Assembly (NCBI GenBank): GCA_024195585.1
Contig: SWBL01000028.1
Coordinates: 124,001 to 188,000 of the forward strand
DNA: 64,000 nt
Source: Aureobasidium sp. EXF-3400
Taxonomy: Eukaryota; Ascomycota; Dothideomycetes; Dothideales; Saccotheciaceae
Direction: 5' to 3'
Position numbers and translations under genes: made by a program. This document shows, piece after piece, positions 44,544-54,618 of this stretch. Positions within the stretch are counted from its first letter, which is position 1. The number at the start of each line of letters is the position of its first letter. The notes beneath the pieces are model-generated. The model saw only the letters and a program-made list of their open reading frames with translations, did not search any database and was not told the origin of the DNA.

Positions 44544-45082
44544 AGTTGTTTCTGGCAATCGTGTGGTGAGGCGTCAGTATCGGGAACAATTTTCTTGAGA
44601 GCTGGTGGGCAACTCATGTGAAATGTTTGCGTCATGTGAACAATCAACGACAGATCATTTATAGTAGGTAATCACGGTCGACGTGACGATCCGTCGGCAT
44701 AGTGCAGAAGAATATGCAGGAACGAGTCACCTGCATAGATTGTTGCGGGGCATCATGCAAACAGATCTCCCGGCACTTTACGCAACAAGGTAACACAGAC
44801 TCCTGTCAAGGATGTTTCAAACACGATTCGAGGATATCCTGCGTCTGAGCGTTGACGTGTGTTATCTCACTCGAGTAATCCCATCTGCCCGAACCACACT
44901 CGCAAAATTGATCTCCACTTGATCCAGATGATGATATTCTAACTGATCTTCATATCACCTTCCTAGGAGCAGAATTTTTTCACGCCGATAGTTGTACAGA
45001 CGCACGATACTTTCGATAAAAGGGAGAAAGGCAGGTGAGTCGTGTATCTCCAATCCCCTCCTACAGCAAATGAAGCCATCAG
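44544..45082. other. intergenic region
   Basis: Promoter side of the unknown-domain gene. No gene recognised. Confidence 0.35.
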
Positions 45083-45185
45083 AATGCACAGTTCTTTCTA
45101 GGTATTGGACAAGTCCATAGAGAGCCGGGAAATCTGCAATTCTCAGTGGATTCGTTCTGTCTGCCAAAGGAACTACGCATTGTTA
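45083..45185. mobile_element. Degenerate copy of the intronic MITE
   Basis: AATGCACAGTTCTTT at the left and AAGGAACTACGCATT at the right form imperfect inverted ends. The centre, AGAGAGCCGG ... TTCTCAGTGGA, matches the 17.2-kb element (AGAGAGCCGG ... CTCTCAGTGGA) at the same spacing. Partial similarity only. Confidence 0.4.
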
Positions 45186-45408
45186 CAGCAACCAACATGA
45201 CACGTCCTTGTAAGCGGGGATGAGTGGCTGTTTGAGCGCAATTGGAACGAATAGTGTGGGTTTCTCAGTTTTCTTATTGATTCAATTTACATCGTCTCTA
45301 AACTACATCCTGGAACTAAACTTAGCTGATCCAGTCTTCCAGACACACTATGTCTTCTGATGTAGTGTGTACAGCAGGGAAGTCGATGCTTCCATGACTT
45401 GACGAAGT

Positions 45409-46331
45409 CTACAGAAAACGGACTTTCTTGTAGTCGACAAGACCTGAGGTATAAACAGCTCCAAGACGGTATGAAGTACCCTGAGCGGTGCCGCACACGA
45501 TGCATTTGGAACTCAGGTGATTGACTGACGACAGGTCTATGTTAAGGCAGTCAGGTCTCAGGCATGTTTTCAGCTGAATAGCGGCAGACCCCTCTGGGCA
45601 ATATCCGCTTCTTAGGAGACCTGTGAGAAGGCGTCCGGCGAAAGGCTCCTCATCCTGAATCATCTTGACAAATGCATCATTTTTAATAAGCTCAGGAAGC
45701 TTTTCGGTGCAGAATGCAGCTGCGGTGGCTTGAAGAGAGGTGTCGGCGAGATGACCAGCCGAAGGACCCGTGAGTTTCTGCATGCTGGTTGCGAAGCTCT
45801 CGCTTTCCCAGTTGATCTCCAGGAGGTCTTCGAACTTCTTGACAACCAGTGGGCGAAGGGAAGCAATATCGTACTTGTCGGCAGCTGTGAAGACATTGAT
45901 ATGGAAGAGAAGGTCCTCGTTGGTGCTGTAGGCGGCTGAGTCGTCGACAGTGTTCTCCTCCAGCATCAGATCGTAGGGAAGATCGTACATGTGGCGGATC
46001 ATGGCGCGTATGGCTTCAGGATCTTCATCATCGCCAAGGTCGACTTCGTTGCTCGAAGCGACCTGTACCGTGTCAGTAATGAGTTTGAGAAGCAGTAACA
46101 GACCCAACTTACAGAGAATTGACTGGAGAATGCTCTGTAGAAGTATTCAGACTTGCGTGCAAGCATGACTTTGTGGCAGGACAGCTCTTGTCCACCGAAC
46201 TTGATGGTGACATCTGATAAGAATTTGTTATCAAACAGGCTGTTTCAATGTTAGTAGGCATGGGGAGTAGTATAACGTAAGATAGTGTCTAACCTTCTGT
46301 CACTGCTGGTGGTAGCGCTACCGGATGCCAT
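45409..46331 (-). CDS. BTB/POZ-domain protein, set B (copy 1)
   Basis: Three exons, 46294-46331, 46113-46239 and 45409-46062, with introns of 54 and 50 nt (phases 2 and 0), give 272 residues. The BTB domain begins SLFDNKFLSDVTIKFGGQEL and continues CHKVMLARKSEYFYRAFSSQ and MIRHMYDLPYD, ending with HINVFTAADKYDIASLRPL. The C-terminus holds CLRPDC and, after about 20 residues, CIVCG, a likely zinc-binding pair. It is in tandem with two close relatives. The exon-2 length (127 nt) is identical to that of copy 2. BTB proteins usually dimerise and may serve as cullin-3 adaptors; no substrate domain is visible. Confidence 0.85.
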
Positions 46332-47025
46332 GGTTGATGAGTCTTCGAGATTTGGATATGAGGAGTTTAGTGAAGGTCGGATGTGGGTGTTGATAAGTTG
46401 AGTAGATGTTTGCCGCACCAGCAAGCATACGCGCACGCGCCAGTGAAAACAGAGGCACGTTCAAAGAGCGTGTGAAGGTCGGATTCTAGACGGCTTACGG
46501 CATCTCCAGAACCCCAGGAGATCAGACATTTAGCTATATAAATGCACAATACTTCGCAAAATAAGGTGATGTCCACGGAGAGAGGTCACTTTGTGGTATC
46601 TCCATGGCCATGCTTGTTTTGATAGAGATACTGTGCATTCAGATAGTATACAAGCATACTAGTCATTGGCGGGAGAGATGAGCGGATTGTCATTGCAATA
46701 GACAAGTGTAGACAATCTTGAAACATTATACTTGTTGAGGAGTTGGGTCGAAGTTTGGCAGGTCTGCTTGCACGCACTGATGTGAAGCGGAGAACTGAAT
46801 ATGAGACATACGATGAGATCCGTGGGATTGATAAATACTTCCATTGCTGTCTAGCCAATTGGGCAATGATAGTTCCGCGCTTGGATCACATCTCGAAATT
46901 AGCTCTTTATTATATTGACTTCAAGGTAGCAACGAAACACAATTTAGGATTTCTTCTTGTCTTGCAGCAACGCTATCTACTGGCAATCATATTTCCTCAA
47001 CTTCTTCAACTCCTCGACAGACCTT
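46332..47025. other. intergenic region within the BTB row
   Basis: 3' flank of copy 2 and upstream region of copy 1. Short open frames only. Confidence 0.35.
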
Positions 47026-47952
47026 TTACATGAGGACAACCTTGATTCTTGGGGAGATTCTAGTCTCAGCAGTTCCTCCACCAGTCTTGTTGTAGACTGT
47101 ACCAGCAGCCAGCCCACAGTGAACACAGTGCGAATTCAAGGCTGCAAGATAGTGCGGATGCTCTTCAGTGTAGGCAGTGCAGTCTGGTACAGTCCTGTTG
47201 CTACAGAGTGGCTTGTAGCAGACACCGAGGTACTTAGTAGAACCAGAAGCAGCTATGAGCAGGCCAGCAAGAACACGTCCAGTGAACGACTTGTCTTCCT
47301 CAACCATTTTGACAAGACTGCTGTGATAGGTGATCTTGGAAAGATTGTTCGTGAAGAATTCTGAGACTGCGGCTTGTAAGGTTGGATCGGCCAGTTGGAT
47401 TGCATCAGGACCACAGAGCTTTTGCACACACTCAACAAACTCTGCGATTTTCCAGGTTTTCTGGAGAAGTCGGAGGAAGTCGGGGACAATTTGCTGGCGG
47501 AGGCTGGCGACGTCGTACTTGTCGGCGACTATGAAGACGTTCATGCAGAAGACCAAGTCTTCGTGGGACGTGTAGCTTTCAGTGACCGCTTGGGCGTAAG
47601 GCAAGTCATAGACGTGGCGGATCATAGCGTGAACAGCTTTGGCATCATCGTCGTCACCGAGGTCGACATCTTCGCTAATGGCGACCTATCCAGACTATCA
47701 GTCTTTTGTCGGAGAGACCAGGTTCGGGAAACATACTGGGAACAAGCCGGTAAAAGCTTTGCGGAAGTAAGTAGACTTGTGCGCGAGGATAGCCTTGTGT
47801 GCGAGGACATGCTGGCCGTTGAACTTGACAGTGATGTCGGACAGATCACTGTCGCCGTATAGACTGCTTTTTGATCAGCGACACCTTCTCACACTATGTG
47901 GATGCAAGACAAACCCGCGGTTGCTGCTCTCCACGATGTCTTCTGTAGCCAT
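47026..47952 (-). CDS. BTB/POZ-domain protein, set B (copy 2)
   Basis: Three exons, 47915-47952, 47737-47863 and 47026-47685, have two 51-nt introns in phases 2 and 0, exactly as in copy 1. The product is 274 residues: MATEDIVESSNRG, then GDSDLSDITVKFNGQHVLAH, HKSTYFRKAFTGLFP, MIRHVYDLPYAQAV and CMNVFIVADKYDVASLRQQI. The C-terminal cysteines are CYKPLC and CVHCG. Exon 3 begins with the acidic run VDLGDDDDAKAVHAM, which is shared with copy 1. Clearly a tandem duplicate; function unknown. Confidence 0.85.
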
Positions 47953-49077
47953 GTTGGATCAAGACTCAAGTCGTCGGAGATGATAGCCTGACCAGCTTTC
48001 CGCAGTGGTAAGTGTTTAGGTCAGGCTTGGTTGTTGGAGAGAGAGAGACGCGCAATCGTTGGACATGAAGACGCGTCAACGCGCGCAGTGAATGATGAAG
48101 CGAGCAAACACCTTCACTCGGCGTCGGCGCAAGGTCGTGACAAGTCTTGCGAGAAGCGGTCACTTCACTATGGAACCGTCAGAGTTCGAGTATCGCAGTT
48201 TTGCGTAGAGGTGCAGAAATTTTCGCACAGCATAGATACTGACCAGCCAAGGTGCAAAAAAAATCCCAGGTCTGGTGGTTTGGAGAATGCTCACTTACCC
48301 TCTGCTGTTGTTTTGTTTTGCCTATTGTTCAAATCCTCCCGCCTCTGGTGTTTGACTTGACCCCCTTCCAAGGGGCACCTTCACTCAGAGACCCTTGAAC
48401 CGAAGTACAAGTTGAAGAGGATTTTCACCTCGAACGACTGAAGCCGCTGATAAAGAGAAAGTTGCTGCGAAATGATAAGCTCATGGTTGGATTCGAACTC
48501 GTGCTGATTGGAGAGTGACTAATGGAGAGTTAGCTTGAATTGTGATAACAATGATGTTAACCACCAGACCATTGGGATTGGTGGTGGAAACTGAGGAGCG
48601 GTGGAATATATAGCTTCCAACTCTACTACAGACTACCTAAACTGAGAGGCACATTAGGAGAGTGTCAGAGCATCGATATCTAGCCTACTCGTCAAAGCAA
48701 TCTAGTCACAGACCGACTCTTCATAAGCATCGAGTACATAGGGGAACGGGGCACTGTCAGCGCGACAACAGCGTGAGAAATTGCACAGAATGGAGTTGTA
48801 GTGTCGGGTTCTCCTCTTTGGAGTAAGAACATGCATAGTAATCAGTCGACTTGCCTACGAAAAACTATGTGTGAAATGTGCTCCCGGAGCCCAGACCAGA
48901 CTTGCCTTGGGGTCTCATAGTCGAAGAAAGTTCTTGTAGTGCTAGTGTTCCACGAACGCACAGATGTCGTTGCACCTGATCCAGCTGAACTCGAGTCGCC
49001 TTGAGATAGCATCCTCTAGGGTCACCTTGCATCTCTGATATCTGTTGGTCCTGATCACACTCTTCTTCTTTTCTTTT
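47953..49077. other. intergenic region with a tRNA-like relic
   Basis: About 1.1 kb without a gene. At 48484-48588 the minus strand contains an A-box-like TGGTCTGGTGGTTAA and, 65-70 nt later, GAGTTCGAATCC, a good B-box. The stems around them do not pair properly, so it is not a working tRNA gene as it stands. Confidence 0.35.
48484..48588 (-). other. tRNA-like relic (A-box and B-box without folding)
   Basis: TGGTCTGGTGGTTAACATCA resembles the D-arm of eukaryotic tRNAs, and CATTGTTATCACAATT could form a four-pair anticodon-like stem with a six-base loop. GAGTTCGAATCC matches the B-box consensus, but its flanking 5-bp stem does not pair. It may be a decayed tRNA or a tRNA-derived SINE head. 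Confidence 0.25.
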
Positions 49078-49753
49078 TCAAGGTGGTAGTGAGAGACTCG
49101 CGGCAAGAGGCCCACACTCTTCGAGCGTGCTGACGAATGCATCGAGTTTGATAAGGTCCGTTATGTTCTCGGAACAAAATGCAGCAGCAGATCTTTGGAG
49201 TGACGTGTCCGCGAAGTTCGGAGCGGTGGGTCCGCAAAGGTATCGTATGAGTCTGCAAAATTCCTGTTGGTTGGTTGACCATCTCTGCATCATCAATTGA
49301 GTGAACCTGGGGATGACCAGTACTCGTAGAGAAGGAACATTGTATTTGTCGGCGGCGGCAAACACGTTGACGTGAAACATGAAGGCTTTGATTGTCAACG
49401 CCAGGTAAACGTGTTGGTTAGGATCGTAAATATGCCGAATCATCGTACGGATTGCCTCCGGGTCTTCATCAGTGTCATCGAGGCAAATCTCGTTGCTTGA
49501 AGCGACCTGATGCTCAAACTAGCATTAATTCAGCTGATTCAATTCATTGTCTGTAACGTACTGGGAAGTTGCCATTGAAGGCTCTGAAGAACCATTCTGA
49601 TTTTTGAGCTAGTATTTGCTTGTCTCCGTGAATGGATTCACCGTCTCTCAACTTGATTCGAACGTCAGAGAGAGCCTTGTTGTCGAACAAATCGACATGT
49701 AAGCGGGCAGGTTTGACGTCTGGTTCATCATCCGATACGTTTGATTTGGGCAT
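49078..49753 (-). CDS. BTB/POZ-domain protein, set B (copy 3, shortened)
   Basis: Two exons, 49562-49753 and 49078-49506, are joined across a 55-nt phase-0 intron at the same position as the second intron of copies 1 and 2, giving 206 residues. The N-terminus (MPKSNVSDDEPDVKPARLHV) is encoded without the short separate first exon. BTB segments are LFDNKALSDVRIKLRDGE, KSEWFFRAFNGNFP, MIRHIYDPNQHVY and HVNVFAAADKYNVPSLRVL. It ends at ECGPLAASLSLPP, so the ~65-residue C-terminus with the paired cysteines is absent. Either a derived short form or a truncated gene. Confidence 0.75.
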
Positions 49754-50220
49754 GGGGAACAGCAACGGAGAAGTCAAGCAGCGAAGATGCTAACAGCCAA
49801 GTGAGAAAGAAGAAGCTGGAAAGATAACCACTGTCTTCATGCGATTCATCGGCCCTGTCTGTGGTCCAGAGAGCGGGCGTCTAATGATTCCTTCACCGTA
49901 GGCATATTACTCCTTGGGAGTAAAGACAAACAGAACCAAGTGCCAAGAGGTGATGTCTGAAGTCGCTTCCCCACACGAGTCATGAGAGCTTTCGAGGCCG
50001 CGACGCACGGGCCAGAAGATTTTCTGGTCGCAAGCAAAAATCCGAAAAGTGCAGTGAAGCTTTTGAAGCAGTAGCGCTTGTGTATCTTTTGGTTCGACCT
50101 TTCATTCTACACCTTTTCATCTCATCTGCAAACGACTGTCACTACATAGTCGCCTCGAGTCACCCTTTGCGAAGCCCCTCCCATCAATTGCGCAACACAG
50201 ATCGCGATCCACACATCACA
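49754..50220. promoter_or_regulatory. divergent promoter region of BTB copy 3 and the La gene
   Basis: These 467 bp separate two divergent start codons. The La start has the context CATCACAATGTCC. No specific site recognised. Confidence 0.45.
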
Positions 50221-51462
50221 ATGTCCGACATCAAGGTCTCTCCCCCCGCTGAGGCCGATCCTGCCGCCACTTCTATCCAGAACGACAAGACCGTCGAGCA
50301 AACCACCAACCCCGATCAGACCACCGAGCTCTCCGCCGCACCTACTACCCCGGAAGATGCTGTGATGGCCGAGGCCAAGACCGAGGAGCAGAACGAGAAG
50401 AAGGAAGAGGCTGCCGAGACCAAGCCTGAGACCACCACCGAAGAGGGTATGAATGTTCCTCGCGCGCGAAACCATTGCGCAATCGCTAACAAGCACACAG
50501 CCTCCAAGCCTGCTGAGAACCAAGGCGAGAAGAGAGGCGGACGTCCCCAGGGCAATGCCCGCAACACCAAGCGCGTCAGACCCAACTACGACGAACTGCC
50601 AGAGAGCAGCGACCCCGAGGAGATACGTCGCCAGGTCGAATTTTACTTCTCCGACTCCAACCTCCCCACCGACAACTACCTCCTCAAGCAGACCGGCGGC
50701 CACAAGAACCTCCCCGTCGATCTCAAGGTTATTCACAACTTCAAGCGCATGCGTCACTTCCAGCCTTACTCGGCTGTCCTCGAGGCCTGCAAGGCCAGCA
50801 CTGTGATCGATGTCACCGATGACGGTCAAATCACCCGCAAGGAGCCCATCAGCGACAAGTTCAGCGATGACGTTGATAAGAACCGCAAGATGCTCGAGAA
50901 CGAGACCATGGCTCGCAGCATCTACGCCAAGGGTTTCGGCGACGAGAAGCCCACCAGCCAGACCGATATCGAGGAGTTCTTCACCGTCTACGGATCCTTC
51001 AACGCCGTGCGCCTACGCAGACACGGAAACGGCGAGTTCAAGGGCAGCGTTTTCGTCGAGTTCTCGGATGAGAAGACCGCTGAGGAGTTCCTCAAGCTTG
51101 ACCCCAAGCCCGCTTTCCAGGGCTCAGAGCTGAGCATCAAGAGCAAGAAGGCATACGTTGACGAGAAGCTCGAGGGCATCAAGAATGGCACCATCACTCC
51201 CAACGACAACTGGAAGGAGAGAAGAGACAACGACCAGCGCGGCGGCCGTGGAGGCCGTGGTGGTAACGGAAGAGGACGTGGCGGACGTGGCCGTGGTGGA
51301 AATGGAAGAGGTGGTCGCGGTGGCCGTGGAGGTCGTGGCGGTGACCGTGGTGATCGTTCAGAGCGCCCCAACACTCGCAACTCAGAGCGCGAAGACCGCA
51401 AGCGTGGCCGTGAAGATGAGGGCCAGCAAGGTGAGGCCAAGAAGACCAAGACCGACGAGTAG
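50221..51462 (+). CDS. LHP1: La-type RNA-binding protein
   Basis: Two exons, 50221-50446 and 50501-51462, flank a 54-nt intron (GTATGA to CACAG, with CGCTAAC branch point, phase 1), giving 395 residues. La proteins bind the UUU-OH ends of new Pol III transcripts and protect them. The La motif spans about residues 113-200 (EEIRRQVEFYFSDSNLPTDN, YLLKQTGGH). An RRM follows at about 215-300 (RSIYAKGFGDEKPTSQTDIE, FKGSVFVEFSDEKTAEEF). The C-terminus is a long RGG tail and then a basic NLS-like end (REDRKRGREDE). The intron is a multiple of three without a stop, so unspliced mRNA would add 18 residues. The N-terminal acidic region is disordered. Confidence 0.92.
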   Translation: MSDIKVSPPAEADPAATSIQNDKTVEQTTNPDQTTELSAAPTTPEDAVMAEAKTEEQNEKKEEAAETKPETTTEEGMNVPRARNHCAIANKHTASKPAENQGEKRGGRPQGNARNTKRVRPNYDELPESSDPEEIRRQVEFYFSDSNLPTDNYLLKQTGGHKNLPVDLKVIHNFKRMRHFQPYSAVLEACKASTVIDVTDDGQITRKEPISDKFSDDVDKNRKMLENETMARSIYAKGFGDEKPTSQTDIEEFFTVYGSFNAVRLRRHGNGEFKGSVFVEFSDEKTAEEFLKLDPKPAFQGSELSIKSKKAYVDEKLEGIKNGTITPNDNWKERRDNDQRGGRGGRGGNGRGRGGRGRGGNGRGGRGGRGGRGGDRGDRSERPNTRNSEREDRKRGREDEGQQGEAKKTKTDE

Positions 51463-52181
51463 ACGCGTTCCAAGGAGGATGGAATATGATCTTGCTTGAC
51501 GATAAAGTGATATTGCATGGGTCATGGCGTTTTCTTGTTCCTACAAAAAGGACTGAGCGGTGGTTGTAAGAATTTCTGGGCTTGGTACCTGCGAGTAGTT
51601 GGAAGGCAAGACTACTTTCGAAAAGCAATTTATTACTTCTGATTTCAACGAGAGACGAACCCCACTGTACATTTTATCTGTGGTCTTGTCTCAAATATGA
51701 TCATGAATTCCCCATGATGCATACACGTATCAGTGAACTCGCAAAACCAGCGATCTGATGCTCGCCTTCCCTCTTTGTTTGTCTCGAGATCATCTTATCC
51801 AGATACGTTTCGTCATCTCACGTCATTTCTGGTTCTACTAGTTGAAAAGGTCTGATAGCCATGGATTCAGATCACCAATATATCGTAGCCAGGGTGTTCC
51901 CAAAAAGCTGATGGACTTGGACAAATTCCGCAAAGTCCGAGGCACGTCCAGAAAGTTGTTCGAGTGACGCGACATTTATTCTTGCCGACACTTGCTCTAC
52001 ACCACATCGCGGAGTCCTCTTGCTTTACCTCGAATCGCAGCGACAATTGCCTTCTTCGACAACGAGTCTCGACCACACACAACTGCTTTTTGCTAGAAGA
52101 GCCTACGCCACAAACTAATATTTGTAACCTACCACACGATCACCTTCCAGACACACCCTCTATTCACCTCGATCTCGAAAC
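51463..52181. other. intergenic region
   Basis: 3' flank of the La gene and promoter of IMP2. Nothing else recognised. Confidence 0.4.
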
Positions 52182-52877
52182 ATGAACCGACTCCCATTCT
52201 GGACGAATTCCGCCGCAAAAGGCGGCCTCATCGGTATCGCCGGCACAATAGTAATGAACGACCACTTCCTCGAAATCCTAACCATCGAAGGCATCTCCAT
52301 GGCCCCCACCCTCTCCCCTACTTTCAACGAAACAGGCGCCAAAGACGTTATCGTCATGAAAAAATGGAAACCCACCGCAAACCTCAAACGAGGAGATGTA
52401 GTGATGCTCAATCTACCACACAAACCTGAGAAGCTGGGGATCAAGAGGGTGATTGCGCTAGAGGGTGATTGGGTGACGTTGGATTATAGGAGGAGGCCGA
52501 AAGAGAAGAGGGAGGGAATGACCAAGGATGGAATGGTTTGGGATGCTATTGGTGAGCAGAAGGAGTTTGGGGTGGGGAAGAGGAGGTGGAGGGTACCGCT
52601 TGGTCATGTGTGGGTTGAGGGTGATAATGCGAGTGCGAGTAAGGATAGCAATACCTACGGTCCGGTGAGTACTGAGTGGACTTGTGATATGCTGAGATAT
52701 GAGTTTTGCTGACATGATGTGATGCAGGTCTCGAAATCGTTGATTGCCGGGAAAGCTATATTCTGTCTGTGGCCCTGGGAACGATTCGGTGAAAAGCATT
52801 GGGATGGATACAACATCAAGACCAAGGTCGAGCAAACTGGACCGGTTGAGGTTGGCGAGTGGGAAAATTTGTACTGA
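52182..52877 (+). CDS. IMP2: Mitochondrial inner membrane protease subunit 2
   Basis: Two exons, 52182-52664 and 52728-52877, are joined across a 63-nt phase-0 intron, giving 210 residues. This S26-family (signal-peptidase-like) serine protease removes sorting signals of proteins in the intermembrane space. The catalytic Ser39 lies in EGISMAPTLSP and Lys88 in GIKRVIALEGD, with the third conserved box at VWVEGDNASASKDSNTYGPV. An N-terminal hydrophobic segment (GGLIGIAGTIVM) is the membrane anchor. Length and box order fit Imp2 better than Imp1; the distinction is a family-level judgement. Confidence 0.9.
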
Positions 52878-52933
52878 GAATGGTACGAAATGACATTAAA
52901 GGTAAGCTTCTGCTCTCTGCTCTTGCTTTCATC

Positions 52934-54087
52934 CTACTTCTTAAAGACGATGCCAATCTCCCTACACACTGCTTCTGTCACTTCTCTGGTGTTGCTGTTT
53001 CCCGCTAAATCCCTCGTTTTGACACCAGCTTTAGTCACATTCTCAATCGCTTGCATGAGCTTATCGGCAGTGCCGTCCAACTTCCCCTGACCAAGCCACC
53101 TCACCATCTCAGCTGCGCTCCAGAAAGCACCCACGGGGTTTGCAACACCTTTACCAGCGATATCAGGAGCACTGCCGTGGATGGGCTCAAACATACTAGG
53201 ATGCTTTCTCGTAGGGTCCAGATTGCTGCTGGGAGCGATGCCGATACTGCCACTCAGAGCAGCTGCTAAGTCACTGAGGATATCGGCGTGCAGATTCGTC
53301 GCTACGATGGTGTCCAGACTTTCAGGGTTGTTGACCATGCGTACTGTCATCGCATCTACAAGCATCTTGTCATGCTTGACGTCTGGATACTCCTCGGCGA
53401 CTTCGTAAAACACCTTGTCCCACAAGACCATACCGTGTCTTTGAGCATTGCTCTTGGTCACCATCGTCAACTTTTTCCTCGGTCGCGATTTTGCTGTCTC
53501 AAAGGCGAATCGCATGATTCGTTCAATGCCGACGCGACTGAAGATTGCGAGTTCGGTGGCGATGGTGTGGGGACTGTTCTCGTGGGTTGTACCACCTTGA
53601 CCTGCATATTCTCCTTCGCTGTTTTCGCGGATGATGATCCAATCGAGGGTGGATGGGTCGGATTGACAAGACGAGAGCGGGGATCTGGTGCCTGGCAGAA
53701 TTCGCGTGGGACGGACATTGACGTATTGGTTCATGTCTTTGCGGATGGGAAGGATCAGACTCCAGAGCGAGATGTGGTCAGGTACGTCTGGTGTCGCGTC
53801 AGTGACAATCCATCTTGTCGGCAAGCATGGTCAAAGATACCTGGCCAACCGACAGCACCGAAATAGATGGCATCATGCTTTTGCAGCTGGGCCATACCAT
53901 CTGGTGGCATGTACCATCCCCTCTCCTTGTATGCTTTACTGCTCCAATCAAAGTTGGTGTATTCGAATTTGAAGCTTCCATCAACTTCAGCCAGTTTATC
54001 CAAGACTTGGATGGCGGCTTGTGTGATTTCTGTGCCAATACCGTCGCCGGGTATCGCAGCGATCTTGAAGGTTTGCGTACTTGACAT
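52934..54087 (-). CDS. Isopropylmalate-dehydrogenase-family enzyme (tartrate / D-malate dehydrogenase type)
   Basis: Two exons, 53841-54087 and 52934-53787, are joined across a 53-nt phase-1 intron, giving 366 residues. The only in-frame ATG near the family start is 54087 (MSSTQTFKIAAIPGDGIG). Beta-decarboxylating dehydrogenase features are visible: the nucleotide-binding start AAIPGDGIGTEI, the substrate loop RENSEGEYAGQGG, the metal-binding Asp region NLHADILSDLAAALSGSIG and the adenine site HGSAPDIAGKGVANP. The sequence IIRENSEGEYAG and length resemble the tartrate dehydrogenase/decarboxylase (D-malate) branch more than leucine-pathway Leu2. It would use NAD and Mn or Mg to oxidise and decarboxylate a hydroxy-diacid. 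Exact substrate not decided. Confidence 0.88.
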
Positions 54088-54618
54088 CTTCACTGGTATT
54101 ATGATCTGGGGTGGTAGAGAGAAGAGAGGAGCGATATGGGCATCATTGGCAATAGTGGGGCATAGCGGGGCATTTATATACCAAGGTCAAGCGGAGTAAC
54201 GAAAGTGCGCATCAGAACGGTAGCCCGAGGTCGGAGATGTGAGGTTCCCGTCGGGCACCCATGTGTCTCTGTCTCGCATGTGAAATGATTGCTATCTGCG
54301 ATCTCCTCAGTGGTTCCTATATTGGCACGTGGTATTCACTATATTAGCGTTTATATCGGTCAACGTGATATCAAAGATAGCTGACTCGAACGAAACCCGA
54401 CAGAGCGGAGGTGGTGCAAGTGCTCGGAGCTTGGCTTCTTTAACGCCGAGCGGGTGACGATGTTTACTTGCAGCTCGAATTGTTTTGCGACAACAGCAAT
54501 ACCTTTACATCAACACCATAATCAGATACTATAGTGCATTTTAACGAAACAGCTCTTATACAACCCAGCATCTGATCCGCATAACATCATCTTCACCACA
54601 ACATAGCTAGCTGAAAAC
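54088..54618. promoter_or_regulatory. divergent promoter region
   Basis: 531 bp between the dehydrogenase and CDC16 start codons, serving both. No specific sites recognised. Confidence 0.4.
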
